The notes under the pieces are model-generated. The model had not been told where the DNA came from. It was given only the letters and a program-made list of their open reading frames with translations, and searched no databases. 64,000 nucleotides of DNA from contig JAUIRK010000908.1 in the NCBI GenBank assembly GCA_030549495.1, positions 434,001 through 498,000 on the forward strand, read 5' to 3'. The position numbers were made by a program, and so were the translations under genes. Below are positions 1-13,100 of this stretch, in pieces. Position 1 is the first letter of the stretch, and the number at the start of each line of letters is the position of its first letter. The stretch comes from Nectonema munidae (lineage: Eukaryota; Nematomorpha; Nectonematoida; Nectonematidae).

Positions 1-800
1 CTGACAGATTTCATTCAGAGTAGCAACTATGTATTCATGTAGTTGAAAAATAGTTTCAAATGTCGTGTGCTGTTCGACCTAACCGGTTTTACACAGGTTC
101 TTCAGCTTTGCTTTTCTCATATCTAGTGCCAGTAAATCAATAATGATCTTAAAAAAGCGTTGCCACTTGGGTGAATTGTCGAAGAAGCTGCAAAGCTCAC
201 GCCATGTGCCCATCATATTGTGTATTGATGATATTTTGCATGCATTACAAATAACAAGATTTAAGGAATGGAGGCAATATTCTTGGAATTGGGCGTCAGA
301 GGCAAGCTTTAAAATTTCAACTCGAAGCTGTAGTGTCATAAGCCTGGCCACGGCAGTGACTAAGGTCGATCCGATTTTTTTAGGGATTCTTTGATAGCTA
401 CAGCTATTTCCACACCGGTTGTCCTTTCAAGATCAACTAAATCTAACAACACTTCCCGCTTTCTTGGCTTTGAAGCATCATCAACAAAGTCAACTATCCT
501 GAGGCGCACAGATAAAATTTCACGTCCATTCGAGGTAGTTTCATCGGCTATTATAGAAAAGTGAGGACATTTTCTGATACATTCTCTGAAGTTGTCTCGG
601 ATGATATCAGCAGCAACATGTATCACATCGTTCTGAAGTGTCTTACTCGTGTATCGAGAGTGGGCAGGACCGATTACCAGGTGGTCATTCAGTTCTGGGC
701 ACGTTTTTGCCATCAACCGTAGGAATGGGACGAAATTTCCTACATTGCTAGATAGAGATTCACTAAATTCTACTCTGTCATCTGTGATCTCGCAGTGCTA
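1..800 (-). pseudogene. hAT transposase remnant, ZMYM1-like (C-terminus off the left edge)
   Basis: Two adjacent minus-strand reading pieces (about 716-360 and 351-79) carry the hallmarks of the hAT transposase family related to vertebrate ZMYM1 and P52rIPK. The first has the first catalytic block FSIIADETT followed by LSVRLRIVDF and LERTTGVEIA. The second has the C..HSLNLV helix and ends in KLKNLCKTG, where family members read NLCKTRW. Reading can be followed upstream on the minus strand to about 780 (ESLSSNVGNFVPFL), another conserved block of this family. A frame change lies near 355, so it is not intact. The C-terminal half, with the dimerisation domain, would lie beyond base 1. Cut-and-paste transposition is the family role; this copy is dead. 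Confidence 0.75.
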
Positions 801-968
801 TCTGTTGCTTTGTAAATAACATTACAGCATCGACAATATAAGGCAACACTCAACACAATATAATATAATATAACGACAATATAAGGCGCACAGGGTGTGA
901 CGCTTTACCTCAGGGGGTACGAAGTACTACATTTAAATATAAGAAGTGCCTAAACTTTAGTTTTTAAG

Positions 969-1570
969 CAAATATAAATATATTAGAATGTAGTGAAAAA
1001 TTAAATGCTTTCAAAGAAAAGTTACATCTCTGTCGTCGACGAGTTGAAAAAGGTAATCATTTGAATTTTCCATCACTCGAAGAAATGAGCGATGAAGATG
1101 AGTCCCTAATTCCAAGTGTTCGAGAAGAAGTTGGTAACCATTTGGATATATTATCCAAGTCATTTGGTGGATATTTTGAAGGGGGAAATCTAGAAGCCTC
1201 TGAAAAATTGATAATAAATCCATATTCTTTTAATTTGGATTATATGCCGAATAATGAAACGTTGAAAGAAGATCTTATTGAATTGCGCACAAACTGTGTT
1301 TTTCAAATGCAGTTTGAAAGCAAAACTTTGGAACAATATTGGTGCTCGGCAATGGAGATGTTTCTAAGGCTTTGTAAAAAAGCACAAAGTATGCTTATTC
1401 CATTTGTGACAACTAACTTGTGCGAGTATGGATTTAGTACCCTTTTGTTAATAAAGACTAAATCTAGAAATCGCTTGAGTGCACAAGCAGATATGCGAAT
1501 TGCTATCAGTAGCAAAGTACCACGTTTTGAAAAACTCATATGCAAAAAACAGGAGCAAAATAGTGATTAA
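969..1570 (+). pseudogene. hAT transposase C-terminal part, ZBED5/SCAND3-like
   Basis: The open frame runs from just after a stop near 966 (a GCA codon at about 969) to TAA at 1570. No start codon is needed because this is the 3' part of a longer protein. The C-terminal stretch contains LIPFVTTNLCEYGFSTLL, then IKTKSRNRL and DMRIAIS. This is the hAT dimerisation region as found in ZBED5 and SCAND3-type domesticated transposases and their parent transposons. Nothing upstream supplies the BED finger or the first catalytic Asp, so the element is 5'-truncated. It lies opposite in strand to the ZMYM1-like remnant on its left and ends about 290 bases before a recognisable hAT terminus. Confidence 0.75.
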
Positions 1571-1871
1571 ATTTGAGGTGGACTTTCTATAAAATTATTA
1601 GCTTTTTAAAAGAGAATAAAAAATTGAACTATTTTTTAAAATGGAAGTTGTTTGGATGTAGATTGTTTCATTTTATTTCCATATATTTCATTTTTGTTAA
1701 TATAGTACCTCATAAAAAATGATTATGCAAATTTTTGTCGTTTTTATATATCAACTTTTCTTTTAAATAAATTTGTAAATTTTTATTACATAAACTGTAA
1801 GGGGTGCAAAAAAAATTAAAAGTTTTTAGGGTTACGGAGCGTCAAAAAGGTTGGAAACCACTGGTCTAGAT
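1571..1871 (+). mobile_element. hAT 3' terminus with possible 8-bp target site
   Basis: After the transposase stop comes an AT-rich tail that closes with AAAAAGGTTGGAAACCACTG, ending at 1863. Its reverse complement begins CAGTGGTTTCCAACC, the common form of a hAT terminal inverted repeat. The next eight bases, GTCTAGAT (1864-1871), match the nTCTAGAn preference of hAT target sites. No matching 5' terminus was found to the left, in line with loss of that end. Confidence 0.6.
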
Positions 1872-2469
1872 AAAACAATCCACACCCTGTATCCGCCCTT
1901 GTATATATAATAATTTATTTCATGTTCAAATTGGTATCTAATTTAGGTAAACGCTTTCGAAAATCGAGAATATATACAGGTAAGAAACAAAGTGGTTAAA
2001 AATTTAAAATTTTTCCTAATCTCCATACTTTTAGTCCTTAACAGATTCATAACAAACAACGACTTATTACTTGGTATTGCACTCCTTTTTATAGCTAACC
2101 TTGGAAGTAAGGCACTTTTTTAAGCTATCTCTTTAAACCTTCAACCGATGACATTTTTTATTTGCATGCACTCTGAAGTTGGCTGTAAGTCTTTTAAATA
2201 TTTTTTCCAATATTACATAATGCATTTAATAGAATATTGAGGAAACTAAAATGTGGAGAACATTACAATATAAATCATAAATTTTGAAAGTCTTATTTTT
2301 TTGAATTCAAACTGCGCACCCAATTCTAATTTTTAGCTCAAATTTGGGGTTTCTAATTTTTGTTTTTATATATACCCGTATTATTTCAATATCATTTTTG
2401 ATCAATTAGTTTAGCTTTCGTTGTTATAATATCGTTTACAAAGTAAAAATTGGGACACAACAGGATGAA

Positions 2470-4436
2470 AGAGAGAGAGAGAATTTATTCAGCATGATAA
2501 TGTTCACATGATAAACAACAGAAAAAAAAATTATTTATGATAAACAGAATAAAAACATGTAGATACAAATGAAGAAAAAAAAACATAAAAAGAAAACCAT
2601 GCAAGGAAGTTCATAAGGTCAATACTGACCGCTAAACATGAATCTTCCAAACAATTTTGAACATTGAAAATACAAACAAAAAAAAAATTAGAATTTGATG
2701 AATAAGTATATAATGGTATACATCATTTTAGAAGATATAAATTTATATATAAAATTTTCTGGATACGCCCCTGTATGACAAACAATATTTACAAACTATA
2801 TATGAAAAGTACTTTTACAAACAATGCAATTATTAGGGTTGGAGCATAGGAGGAACAAAACGAGTTTTTAAGTGAAGCTAAAAAACAACGGAAATTCATA
2901 TCAGCCTTTTGAAGTCGTTCTAAATGATCATTCCAGATAACCACACTCCTAAACTTCAATGAATTTTTTGACTTTGACTTGTTGCATGAAGGTATAACCA
3001 AACTATTTGCATTTCGAAGATTATAGGATGTTGTATCTTCTACTTTCATAAACCAATTATTAAACACTCGTGGCAAAGAACCAGTGAAATAGCTAGCTAG
3101 GAACTTGATGACTTGTAACTTATATATTTCTGGAAACTTCACAAGATTATTCGCTCTGAAAACACTTGAGGTGTGAGAAAAATAAGGTAGATTAAAAACT
3201 ATTCTTATTGCTTTTTTTGCAGCCTAAGTAAAAGATCGAAACCTTTATACCCCCAATTTTGAACACTGTAGTGAAAATGTGGAAGTAAAAGAGATTTATA
3301 TATTTTCAACTTTATTTCAACTGGTGTATGTTTCATTATGCCAGTGATCCTATTAATTTTACTTCTTATACTTAAAATATGTTCCTCCCATTTTAAGTTA
3401 TTTCTCAAGATAAGTCCAAGAAAGTTGTATTGAGAAACTGTTTCAATTCCATATTTTTCAAGATTTACTTCTACTTTTTTCGAATTCGAAAAATACAATG
3501 CTTTTGACTTTGATCGGTTCAGTAAAAGTCCATTATGCTCGCACCACTCAAAAACAGTATTTATCGACAAGCTAACGAATTTTTCATAACTTCCAAAACT
3601 TTTAACGATAGAATCATTCAATTTTAAAATTAATGTCAAGACATTAGCATATAAAAGATGTATAACACTTTTATCTGGAAAATGCAAATCATTGACAAAT
3701 ATTGAAAAAAGAAGCGGTCCAAGGAGCGATCCTTGAGGCACGCCTAAATAAACTCTACGTTCATCAGAAAAAACATTATTGATGCACACTTTCTGTTTTA
3801 TATTTTCAAAATATGACCGAAAAAATGCCAGTGACGGCTCATCAAAACCATAACTTTTCAATTTGTACAAAAGAAGTGAATGAGGGATTGAATCAAAAGC
3901 TCGTGAAAGGTCACAAAAAATAGATATAACCGATTCATTTTTATCCAAAGAAGAGATTATAGAGTCAACAAAAAATGTATGCAGATGCTGTGTTGAATGA
4001 AGCTTTCTGAAGCCGAATTGTTTGTCATAAAACAAATCATTTTCAGAGAAATATGAATAAACTCGTTTATACATAATTTTTTCAAAAATTTTTGAAACCA
4101 CACTCACTAAACTTATAGGTCTATAGTTTTGTAAATTCATTTTGTTACCCTTTTTGAGAATCGGAACAACTTTTGAAATTTTCAAACAAGGTGGAAAAAT
4201 AGAGCGAGAAATACAAAAATTGAAAAAACTATGCAGAAAAACACAAATATAGTTTTTTGCTAATTTAATATGATTGACTGACATGCTAATTTTTCTAATT
4301 TTTCGTTGAATTTCTTTCCTCAAGCAAATATACTCATGTCTAAAACTATCCTTAGCATTCACCTTCAATTTTCTATATAGTTTGTCTCTTTTATGAAGAA
4401 GTTTAAGTAAATCCTTTGTCGCCCATCCATTAGTCC
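2470..4436 (-). mobile_element. 5'-truncated LINE (Jockey/CR1-like) with dead reverse transcriptase
   Basis: The minus strand encodes the linker and reverse transcriptase of a non-LTR retroposon. Reading starts near 4436 (WTNGWATKDLL, the usual pre-RT linker) and goes through KGNKMNLQNYRPISLVSVVS, QFGFRKLHSTQ, IFCDLSRAFDSIPHSLL and GVPQGSLLGPLLFSIFVNDL to about 3205. The catalytic box that should read YADD reads YANVLTL, so both paired aspartates are lost and the enzyme is inactive. A frameshift near 3210 separates the C-terminal thumb region (about 3215-2789). The 3' tail runs to about 2470, next to a GA microsatellite. No endonuclease domain is present. The upstream boundary joins tandem-repeat B DNA, as expected of a 5'-truncated insertion. 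Confidence 0.85.
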
Positions 4437-4715
4437 AAAAATAAAACCAGCATCTTCCATTTGTTATAAAAACAAATATTTTATTTTAATTTCAAAAAAT
4501 TTTCTGTAGACATTGAACGAAAATCCAACATTAATTGACTTTTTCTTTCAGACATTTTAAAATCTTTAAATGCAAAAACTGATTTCAGAAATAAAACTAG
4601 CATGGTTGATTTGGTATAAAACATATATTTCATCTAAAATTAGAGAGAATATTTGTGGAGATAGTTTTCAGACTTAAACCGCAAATTTATTGACACTGAC
4701 AGATATTTTAAAGAA
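4437..4715 (+). repeat. Tandem repeat B, two units
   Basis: About two units of a ~150-bp repeat marked by CCAGCAT..., TATTTTATTT and AAACCGCAAATTT. The stretch matches 48668-48930 almost base for base across two consecutive units, so it derives from the same kind of array as the ones at 31, 48.5 and 62 kb. The array is cut on the left by the LINE. Confidence 0.8.
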
Positions 4716-6664
4716 AAGAGCTTATATTTGTATCTAAGATAATAAAATGAAGTAATTACACAAGTTTTATTTATGCAAATAAAGTTTACTAAATAAAAAT
4801 AACAAAGATAACCAACACTTTTAAATAAGGTTTTATAAAAATAGTGATTGTACAAAATAGAGGATTAGTTATAACTTTTCTCTTTTTATGATCTTCAAGA
4901 ATTGAAACATCAGTCTTTTTTACAGGGTGTAAAATCATAGTGATAGGAAGTTGAGATTGGTGTTTTTTGGTGGTAAAAAAATTGTAGATTTGACGAATTC
5001 GTAAATTTTTCGTTAGTAGTTATACCTCTGCAAAAAACCGAAAATGTCTGAAACTGCGAATGCTGAATTGCGAATAAGTTGAGGTTAACTGTATTATATG
5101 TATGCTACATATACTTTCTATACATTTCGTTGTTTTTTGCTGTCTTCCTTAGTCTTGCCAGATCACTGATATGGTATCTTGTTAAAATATAAAAAAATAG
5201 CAGCGCTGTTATGCGGGCATCCACGGATACTCACATATAATTTTTGTGGGGCAATGTTTGTTCTGACATGGAAACATTGAGTGCGAGTATAAAATGTTTT
5301 GCCATATGTAAGTTGATATTAAAATGAATTAAATGTAAGTTGTAGGTTTGGAGTTAGACGATGAGTCTAAATTTTGTTCGAAATTATAAAGTTACGCGTG
5401 ATATACTTTTAAATTTAGTCTTAAGCACATTCTTCGTCAAAAAGGTTTTTCCTTGATGGCTACAGGTTCAACCACCTAAATAAATTTAATCTAGATATTC
5501 AAGTAGGAAAGAAAGAGAGGTCCTCTTTCTTTGGTCAAGATTTTTTCTTGGATATATTATGAATTATTATGAAAGAATCATTTCAAGATTTATGTATGTT
5601 TATATTTTTATTTTGTGTTAAAATTTTCAATTTAATCAAATTTTGATCACTGAAGACCATTCATTTTACATATTGCTCAGGGTTTTTCTACTATTGACAA
5701 AAATTGAATTAATTTCAAAATTTGTTTGATAAATTTTGCTGGTAAAAAAATTAACACGCGTTTTAGCGGGTACCTTCAAACATTTTTTGTGAGAGAAGGT
5801 AAGCTCGGTGTATGTGTTCTGTTTTTGGCTGCAAAAATGTGTTCATTTATTTTTAGACATGATTGGTAAGATTATACTTTGAAAAGTTTAAATCATGCAT
5901 TCATTATTTTTTAATTAAAACTTTTTACTTTTTTAGGATTTGCTCTAGGTAAGGAGAATATTTTTTTCAAATATTTCAATACATAAATTGAACTTCTTCA
6001 AAGCTGCGTTAAGCGATTCTTTACGGGAACGATGGAACGTGGTCTTTGTGAACGGGTCATCGCTCAGTATTTTTTGGGAAGAATTGAAACTCGTCATGCT
6101 TTGTTTACCAAACTTTGCAAAAACTCTTTTTATGAGTTGTGTGTAAACGTTGCTCTCTCGTCGAAATCGCAATTGCTGCTGTTTGTGAAGTGACAGTTGG
6201 TAAAGAGAAGTTTCGTTTATTCGAGGAAGGACTTTTAGATTTGATATAACGATGATTTTAAATTTGACAAGAAAATAAGGAAGCTTTATTTTGTCAATAT
6301 CTTTATTCTAAAACATTAAGTCAAAAAAGTGAAATAAATTAACTGTCATGTACGGAAATCTTCGATATCAATTGGAGGTGAGACAATCATTTAATTTTGT
6401 TAGGCTGTGTTTTCTACATGTAATAAGATGTAAATGTATATATGAATGCTTTTATTGATGTATATGTGTATGTTTGAATAAAAAATTACCTGCTACTAAT
6501 GCAGAACAAAAAATAGAAAAGTTATGTATTATGTTTAATGACATTGTTAGCAATCTATTTTTTATAATTCTCAGCATCTATTTATACGCCTAGTTTTAAT
6601 ATTAACCCCTCTCCCTACTAAACCAAATATTAAAAAAGAGAATTTCCTTTCCATTAGACATATA

Positions 6665-6795
6665 ATGGGAAGAACCGCTTTGCAAAAACTTTATTTATAT
6701 TTCAAGCATCATGGTGCTCTAGTGATAAAACCAACAAATTACTTTAAAGGAAATATAAAGAGGCTTGTTTTGATCTTGGTAGGAGGTGACTGAAA
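6665..6795 (+). repeat. Dispersed repeat, copy 1
   Basis: Shares a core with 29380-29515: GCTTTGCAAAAACT, TTTATATTTCA, CATGGT, then CTTG(T)GTTGATCTTGGTAGG..GTGAC. The two copies are in the same orientation and differ mainly in the middle. No coding potential or termini were recognised, so the class is open. Confidence 0.55.
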
Positions 6796-8603
6796 CTTTT
6801 CATTTATAACTTCTTTTTTTTTTCGTTTTATGAATATGACAACCATGTTGCTTGAAATATAAATAATGTTTTTGAAAAGCGTTTTCATTCCTTATATTTT
6901 TAGAGAAATGATGATTTTAATAATTTTTTAACCATTGAAAAATGAGGCAAACTGTCGATGCTTCAAATTATACTTTTGGGGAATTGATTTTCCATTAAAA
7001 GACCTGCGCCAAAAAGTTGTTCGACGAAAAGTCCTATTGCAAAAAGCTCTCCACTAAAATTTTTGATCCACGAAAAAAACGTTGAACTTTGATATCCCTA
7101 TAGATAACTCTGTCATTGAAATTTAAAAAAATTTATCAATCTAGATGGCGTAGTTTGATTAGAAATATAAATGTAATTAGAGACAAAGAAACAGATGGGC
7201 ATTATGTATAGGAGCTCATAAGCTCAAAGGGTATATTTCTTAGAAGCAACACTTGCTACTCTAATTTCAGATAAAGTTTGCAGTAAAACATATGCAGTAG
7301 TGTTTGGGCCGCTTCAAAGAATAATTCCCCACTACTTCGCTTTATATATTGTATGCCGAAAACTGCTATTAGTGGGCTGGCAAGAACATGGGGAACAACA
7401 AAAAATCAAGGAAAATTTTCTACCTAACATGTATTTAATTAACACATATTAAAAATAGCATAAAATTATAGATCTTTAATTGCAAACATATGCGATTCTT
7501 CATGAACATGACTTCTATACAAATTTGCAACCCCAGCTTCAAAGATCTGGTATTGAAAAAGTTTCAAATCTGGCTCCAACACTGTTACTCGGCATCTATC
7601 TCCAACTTACTTGTTTGAGAATAAGATCGTATAATAATGTAAAACTTTTATTGACATTAGAGGAGAAGTAGTTACTGCATATTTTAATGGCTATATCCCA
7701 GCATTTTCAACATCTTTTCCTATCGAATGATTGAAGTTACATCACCTCGCCAATCGCAACGTCTTAGGCATGTAATGTAACACTAGGTACAAAAAAAGTT
7801 GACTATATTCATAAAAGAGCTTGCATAAGCAAAATCATGTATTTTATACGCACTTTTTCGAATGAATGATTATTATTATTTCTGATAGAATTATCGTGCA
7901 TGACATATTTCAGGATTTACTTTAACTTTCAGGGCACAGTTATTGACACATGAAGCAGTGCTGAAAGACTAAGACACATGAAGCAGTGCAGGATATAATA
8001 GCACTTTAAGTAGTTTACCTGCTCAAATGTCTCACCTGGTGACATCATTTGAAAGAAAACAAGTTTTCATTTTTTATTTCGAGCTCTTTGATAAACTAAT
8101 AAACTAAGTAAAACAATTTATGTTTCACAATGTAGGACTTAAAAATCGTTTCCAATATTTTAAAATGTTCTTTTCAAATAAATAATTATAAAAATTAAAA
8201 TTTTTTCAATGGTTTGTAAACTATTATATAAATGTCATTTCAAAGCTCTTAAAAACGTCCTATTGGTTTGTTAACTTGCCAAATTTTCCCAATATTTATT
8301 CGGATATACTAGAACTAGATTATCATCAGTCTTTCCTTAATAAAATATGCAGGCACACACATGCCTTTTACAATCTATTAATTTTATTTATTATTAATTA
8401 TTTATTATATATATATTTTTAGCATGACGACTTGTATAGCTTACCTTCTGTAATTCTTAAAATGACAGGAGATCAAATATGAAACCTTTTGTTCTAAAAT
8501 ATATATAACAAGATTAACTTAACTATAATTTCAGAGTTTAAACTCCTGTATCAAAAGTATAATTTTGAAATTAGTCTTTCCATTTTTGAAATATGTATCT
8601 TTC

Positions 8604-8712
8604 ATCTAAAGCAGTAATCCGCAGCCTTTTTTTATTTTGCACTATATATTTGTTCTAAATGGAGATGAAAATTTCGATCTAGATGGACCTTTTTGAATCT
8701 CTTCCTAATGTT
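8604..8712 (+). mobile_element. Possible hAT 5' terminus
   Basis: CAGTAATCCGCAGCC followed by a T run begins at 8612 and resembles the CAGTGnTTCnCAACC start of hAT elements. It is preceded by ATCTAAAG, close to hAT target preference and to the ATCTAAAA preceding the similar terminus at 45676. No right end was found. Confidence 0.3.
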
Positions 8713-9973
8713 AAGGTAAATAGAACAGGGCTTCTTCCTCAGTAGTGTGACTGGCCAGTAAAGATATTTTTCCTACACATTTAGTTACATTTTTAAGTTT
8801 CTTCGTATAAGTGTTAGAAAATTTTTCAATTAGACTCCCAATTCTTTATATAGTAGACCAGAATAATTAAAAAATATGCTCAAAATATGCGCTTGTTTAC
8901 GAGACGCCTTCATGTGTTGGCCGATACATCAGTGTCCAACGACACATATGTAGTCGAGCATTTGCGTAAAGGTTTTTTTTTTCTTCAACTCACATAAACC
9001 ATTTTGGTTTCGTAAACCCTTATTTGCGGCTGTCGAAAAATTTTAAAATTTGAAAAATTTTTTTGATCAATATTTTTCGTAATCTTCTCAAAAGGTCAGC
9101 TCAAAACCATGAATCTTTAAAAGAACTTTAAGTCGTTTTTTCCTTAATTATTTAAAACGAACTTCAAAGTTCATCCAAAATAATAACGAATAATCGTAAC
9201 ATTATATTTTTGTTTGTGTACTACTTTAAATGAAACAACGTTGTTTGCATGTCTTTAAAATTTTCACCGAACCGAATTTTAAGTGCAGCCGTTAAACGTT
9301 ACTTAAACTTCAATTTAGCCGGCAGTTGATTATCTTTGCCGACTCATAAGATAATTAACTTTAAAATGCATTTTTAAGAAATAACTAACAAAGTTATATT
9401 ATTATTTTGGAAAAAAGCAATCAGATAATAGATAAAAGTAAATATGAAAGACGTATACTTGAGGAATATTTTTTAGACAAAAGTAAATTTCATGGAAGTT
9501 ACCTTTAGATCAATGTTCTTTAAGCGAGAATACTTCAGGCTAAAATTTACTGGTGCAAGTGCCTTTTTAGATGTAATTCTTGAAAATAATTTGCTCCTTG
9601 AACAACCGACCTCTGAATATCACGTCTAACGTGTTCCAAAACTTACAGATGAACCCAGTTACGTACAGAGAGTGGGGTGAGGTGGAGAGTCCGTCCCGGG
9701 TGCAGAATTTATTTGCATTAATATTCATTTTTAGTTCTATTTTATCTATTTGCAATTGAGTTTCCGTAGACTTTTTTTAAATGTTAGTTTTCCATTGGTT
9801 AATATCATGAGTAAAAATTATATCGAGATATTTCTAACTTAAATATCAATGGTTTGCTGCACTTTTTATTCCAATTTTACTTCCTTCATTAAGTTTCGGA
9901 CTTTTTGAAGTGTTGTTTGAAATTTTTCTGGGCGGGAAAATTAGCATTCGCTACTCGCGACATTAAAGATCGC

Positions 9974-10160
9974 TACTCCATTGGATATACTCCTTGAAGC
10001 CGTGAGTAACGTTGGTTGGATGCTGTGTTTCGATAACTCAAGGTCTTGGGTTCGATCCCGCACCAAGCCTAATTTCTCATAGTTCGATATAAGCGGCGCA
10101 ATTGTGCCTTCTCGATGAAAACACCCCACCCTACCTTTACCTTTACTCCACTGGATATAC
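9974..10160 (+). mobile_element. tRNA-derived SINE with target-site duplications
   Basis: A ~153-bp body (9991-10143) contains an A-box-like GTAACGTTGGTTGG and a textbook pol III B box GGTTCGATCCCGC about 40 bases downstream, so the head derives from a tRNA. The tail ends in CTACCTTTACCTTTAC. It is flanked by TACTCCATTGGATATAC (9974-9990) and TACTCCACTGGATATAC (10144-10160), a 17-bp duplication with one mismatch, which fixes both boundaries. A second, 5'-truncated copy lies at 45047-45112. The SINE needs a partner LINE for mobility; which one is not visible. Confidence 0.85.
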
Positions 10161-13100
10161 CATCGATGGCTTTTATTTTCATTGGATTATTCTATATGAA
10201 TCTTGACTCTAATTCACTGATGTAGTTTGAAGTACTACAATCAGCTGCAAACTGGGTTAAAATTTTAAAGAAGAAAATGAAAGTGAATAATTGAGGGTAA
10301 AACTCTCTCCCTGGCCTAAACTTTTTGGGGCCAGAAGACTTTTCGCCCCTTGGAAGGAGATTCACGGAGGTGGGGGTATCCTTTCCAATTTTCTCCTGAA
10401 TGTGAGCTCCTGACTATGTGTGTGTGTGTGTATAAACGGTAATGTGTGTATTAAAATATGATAATGCGTGTATAATGTGTTTATAATACATTTATATATA
10501 TTTAGGAAAAGTTGTGAATTCTCTATCACGTAAGTTTATTTATAAATGCACTTCTGTACAAAGAAGATAGATCCAACAAAGAAGGATCTAGGCGTAAATG
10601 TCAATCATTTTTTAAAATTAAATTTTGAATGGATGCAATTAAAAAATAAATTTTAATTTCGAGTAGGTTATTTCAAAGTATGCATTCAAAATAGAAATAA
10701 ATAGAATTTCTTTGTTTTTTTCGTGATTCGATACAAAAAAAGATCAAAGTAAAATAATAGCTTTTAAATTGATGAGGATTTTATATATTCAGCCATTTTG
10801 TTGATTTACTATATTTTTAAGGGAATTTCCTACAAATATTATGTTTGCCTAAATTTGTGTGCTGTTTTTAAGATAGTTTTTCAGAAACTCACTTCAAGCA
10901 CAGTACATATCTACTATATATTACAATAAGTACCTAAATCTTCATTTAAATTGAGAATAAAATATACCATACAATTCTTATAAGTCTAATGACTTTTGAC
11001 ACTTTTAAATTTAATATTTACTAATCAAACATAACTCATTCTGTAATAGGATTTTTATGGAATTGAAATATTAGTCCTTAGGTGACTATAAGCTGTTTTC
11101 TTCTCTTTTGTATAATAATGTTTTTGATGTTTTTGATGTTTTTAAGTCTATTGAAAGTTGCGCGAATTTCTCTTTATGCTAAAATTTGGCAATGCCTTAT
11201 AATAAATATCCAAATTTTGTATCTACTGTAAATCCTATAAACTCAAAGTATTTTTGTATCTACTGTAAATCCTATAAACTCTTAGTACAGCGTGTTTCAT
11301 GCCCATGGTTATCCCCATCTTCTGAATTACGTGTATATTTTTATCCTTTCCCCCAATTCCAACAATAGACAGCTTCTTTATAATATTCGTTTATCTTGCC
11401 AAATAGAATGCAACAAAACATAATATATATTTTCCGTTTATAGCATTTTTAACATATGTTTCACATTATATGTTCTCGAAAATCAATAAGATAAATTTTT
11501 TTGAAGAAGTGTAATCTCTAAATCATATGTTTCAAACATTTTTTGATCGATATCCTTCCAAATGGGCATTCGCTAGCGTAAGAAAAATTGTCGTTGAACT
11601 TGTGGAATCAGGTATTTTTTTCAAAATCATATGGATAGATAATAATAATTATTTTCTAACATTATTATAATTGTAATGAAATTTTTATATGTGAAATATG
11701 CATAATAAAATTTATATAATTTCCAATGTTATATTATGAGTTTTAAAGTGATTTTTCAATGTATTCTAGCTGATCTATCTATGTTTAATAACATAACATA
11801 ACATAACTTACTTGTTGTATTTACATAAAGAAAATATTTATGATTCAAAGCAAATAAAGGATATAAAATTTGGAATACTTCTGAATTTTTCTCTTTTTAA
11901 GACAACATATTGAAAAACTTTTTTGTATAAAATTTATAACTTTTACCAAAATCCTGTAGTGGCTCTTACATATGGTTACCTTGTGCTATAACTGTCCTTG
12001 TTTTAAGATATTTCTTTGTTCATTTTGTTAGTTGGAAAAGAAAAAGGCTTTTCAGAGTTTAGGACACCTTTCATAAAATTCCTTCTTAAGGCTAAATCGC
12101 AATCAAATAAGTATAACTAACTAAGTGATTAAGTTTTATTGCCAAATGTTTCCCATTTTTTGGATAGCTTTAAAAATTTTACTTTTTTGATCATGCTTCA
12201 ACGAAATTTTACTTTTTAGTTAAATATTTTACGAATTTCTAGAAATTTGTCAATTTTCTTTGCAACTTTGAAAAATGTTTTCCATCAAAATTTTGACAAG
12301 ATGTGAGGCATAGTAGATAACTCTTGCTATATTCCAAACGTGGTAGAAGTTATAAGGTTTCTCAAAAGACTTTTTTTAATTGGATTTATTTTTGTTTTAA
12401 AGAAAAACTTCCTTACTAGACAAGCTTCAGAAATATCTATTCTCAAATTCAAAATTATTTTGAAGCCTTAAATATGCTTCCCGAAACCAATCAAACCTGT
12501 CAAAAAATGAAGCAAAGCTGTCAATCAGTGCCAAATATATAAACTTCACATTAATTTATTTAATAAATCAAATTTTGGTGATTAATTCAGCCAAAATATC
12601 TTACCTAAGTAAATTAGCTTCCACAGGTCACTTATGGACAAACAATTTTTCCTATTGTAATATTCAAAGTAAAACATTTGAATGGCGCACCATAACAAAT
12701 ATTTTTTTCTTGTTGTTTACAATCATTCAGGATTCAAATTCACGTAATATTTTAATACTGAATAATGTGACCTGTTCTTCATCATTTATTGCTCCTATTG
12801 ATATGGAAATTTTGTAATATATATGTATAAATATGTCATCCTTTTAATACAGAAATCACTTATAACATTTTTTGTTGGATAAAAGCTCCAAATTTCAGTT
12901 TTCCTTCTCTTCTCACGACACTTATTATTTTAAAATAAACTTATCCATACACAGCAAATTGAACATGCTTAATTTGGTTCTGAAATTACATTTGTCATTC
13001 TAGATCTAAATTTGTGATTACTGTTTAGCTTTGTTTAATTTGCGGTCACATATTTTTTATCATTTTAAACAATTTTCGTCCCATTTAGAAAATCAACCTT

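Larger units (their letters stand above)
4716..9973. other. AT-rich intergenic DNA, no gene seen
   Basis: No supported coding region. Short chance frames only, for example a 75-codon minus-strand frame at 5945-6172 without recognisable motifs. It holds one copy of a dispersed repeat (6665-6795) and a weak hAT-like terminus at 8612. Confidence 0.6.

Noticed and set aside
5945-6172. 75-codon minus-strand frame, slightly GC-richer
   Set aside because: No recognisable motif, start context or neighbours; not distinguishable from chance.
9567-9755. 62-codon minus-strand frame in a GC-richer patch
   Set aside because: No family features could be recognised; too short to support.
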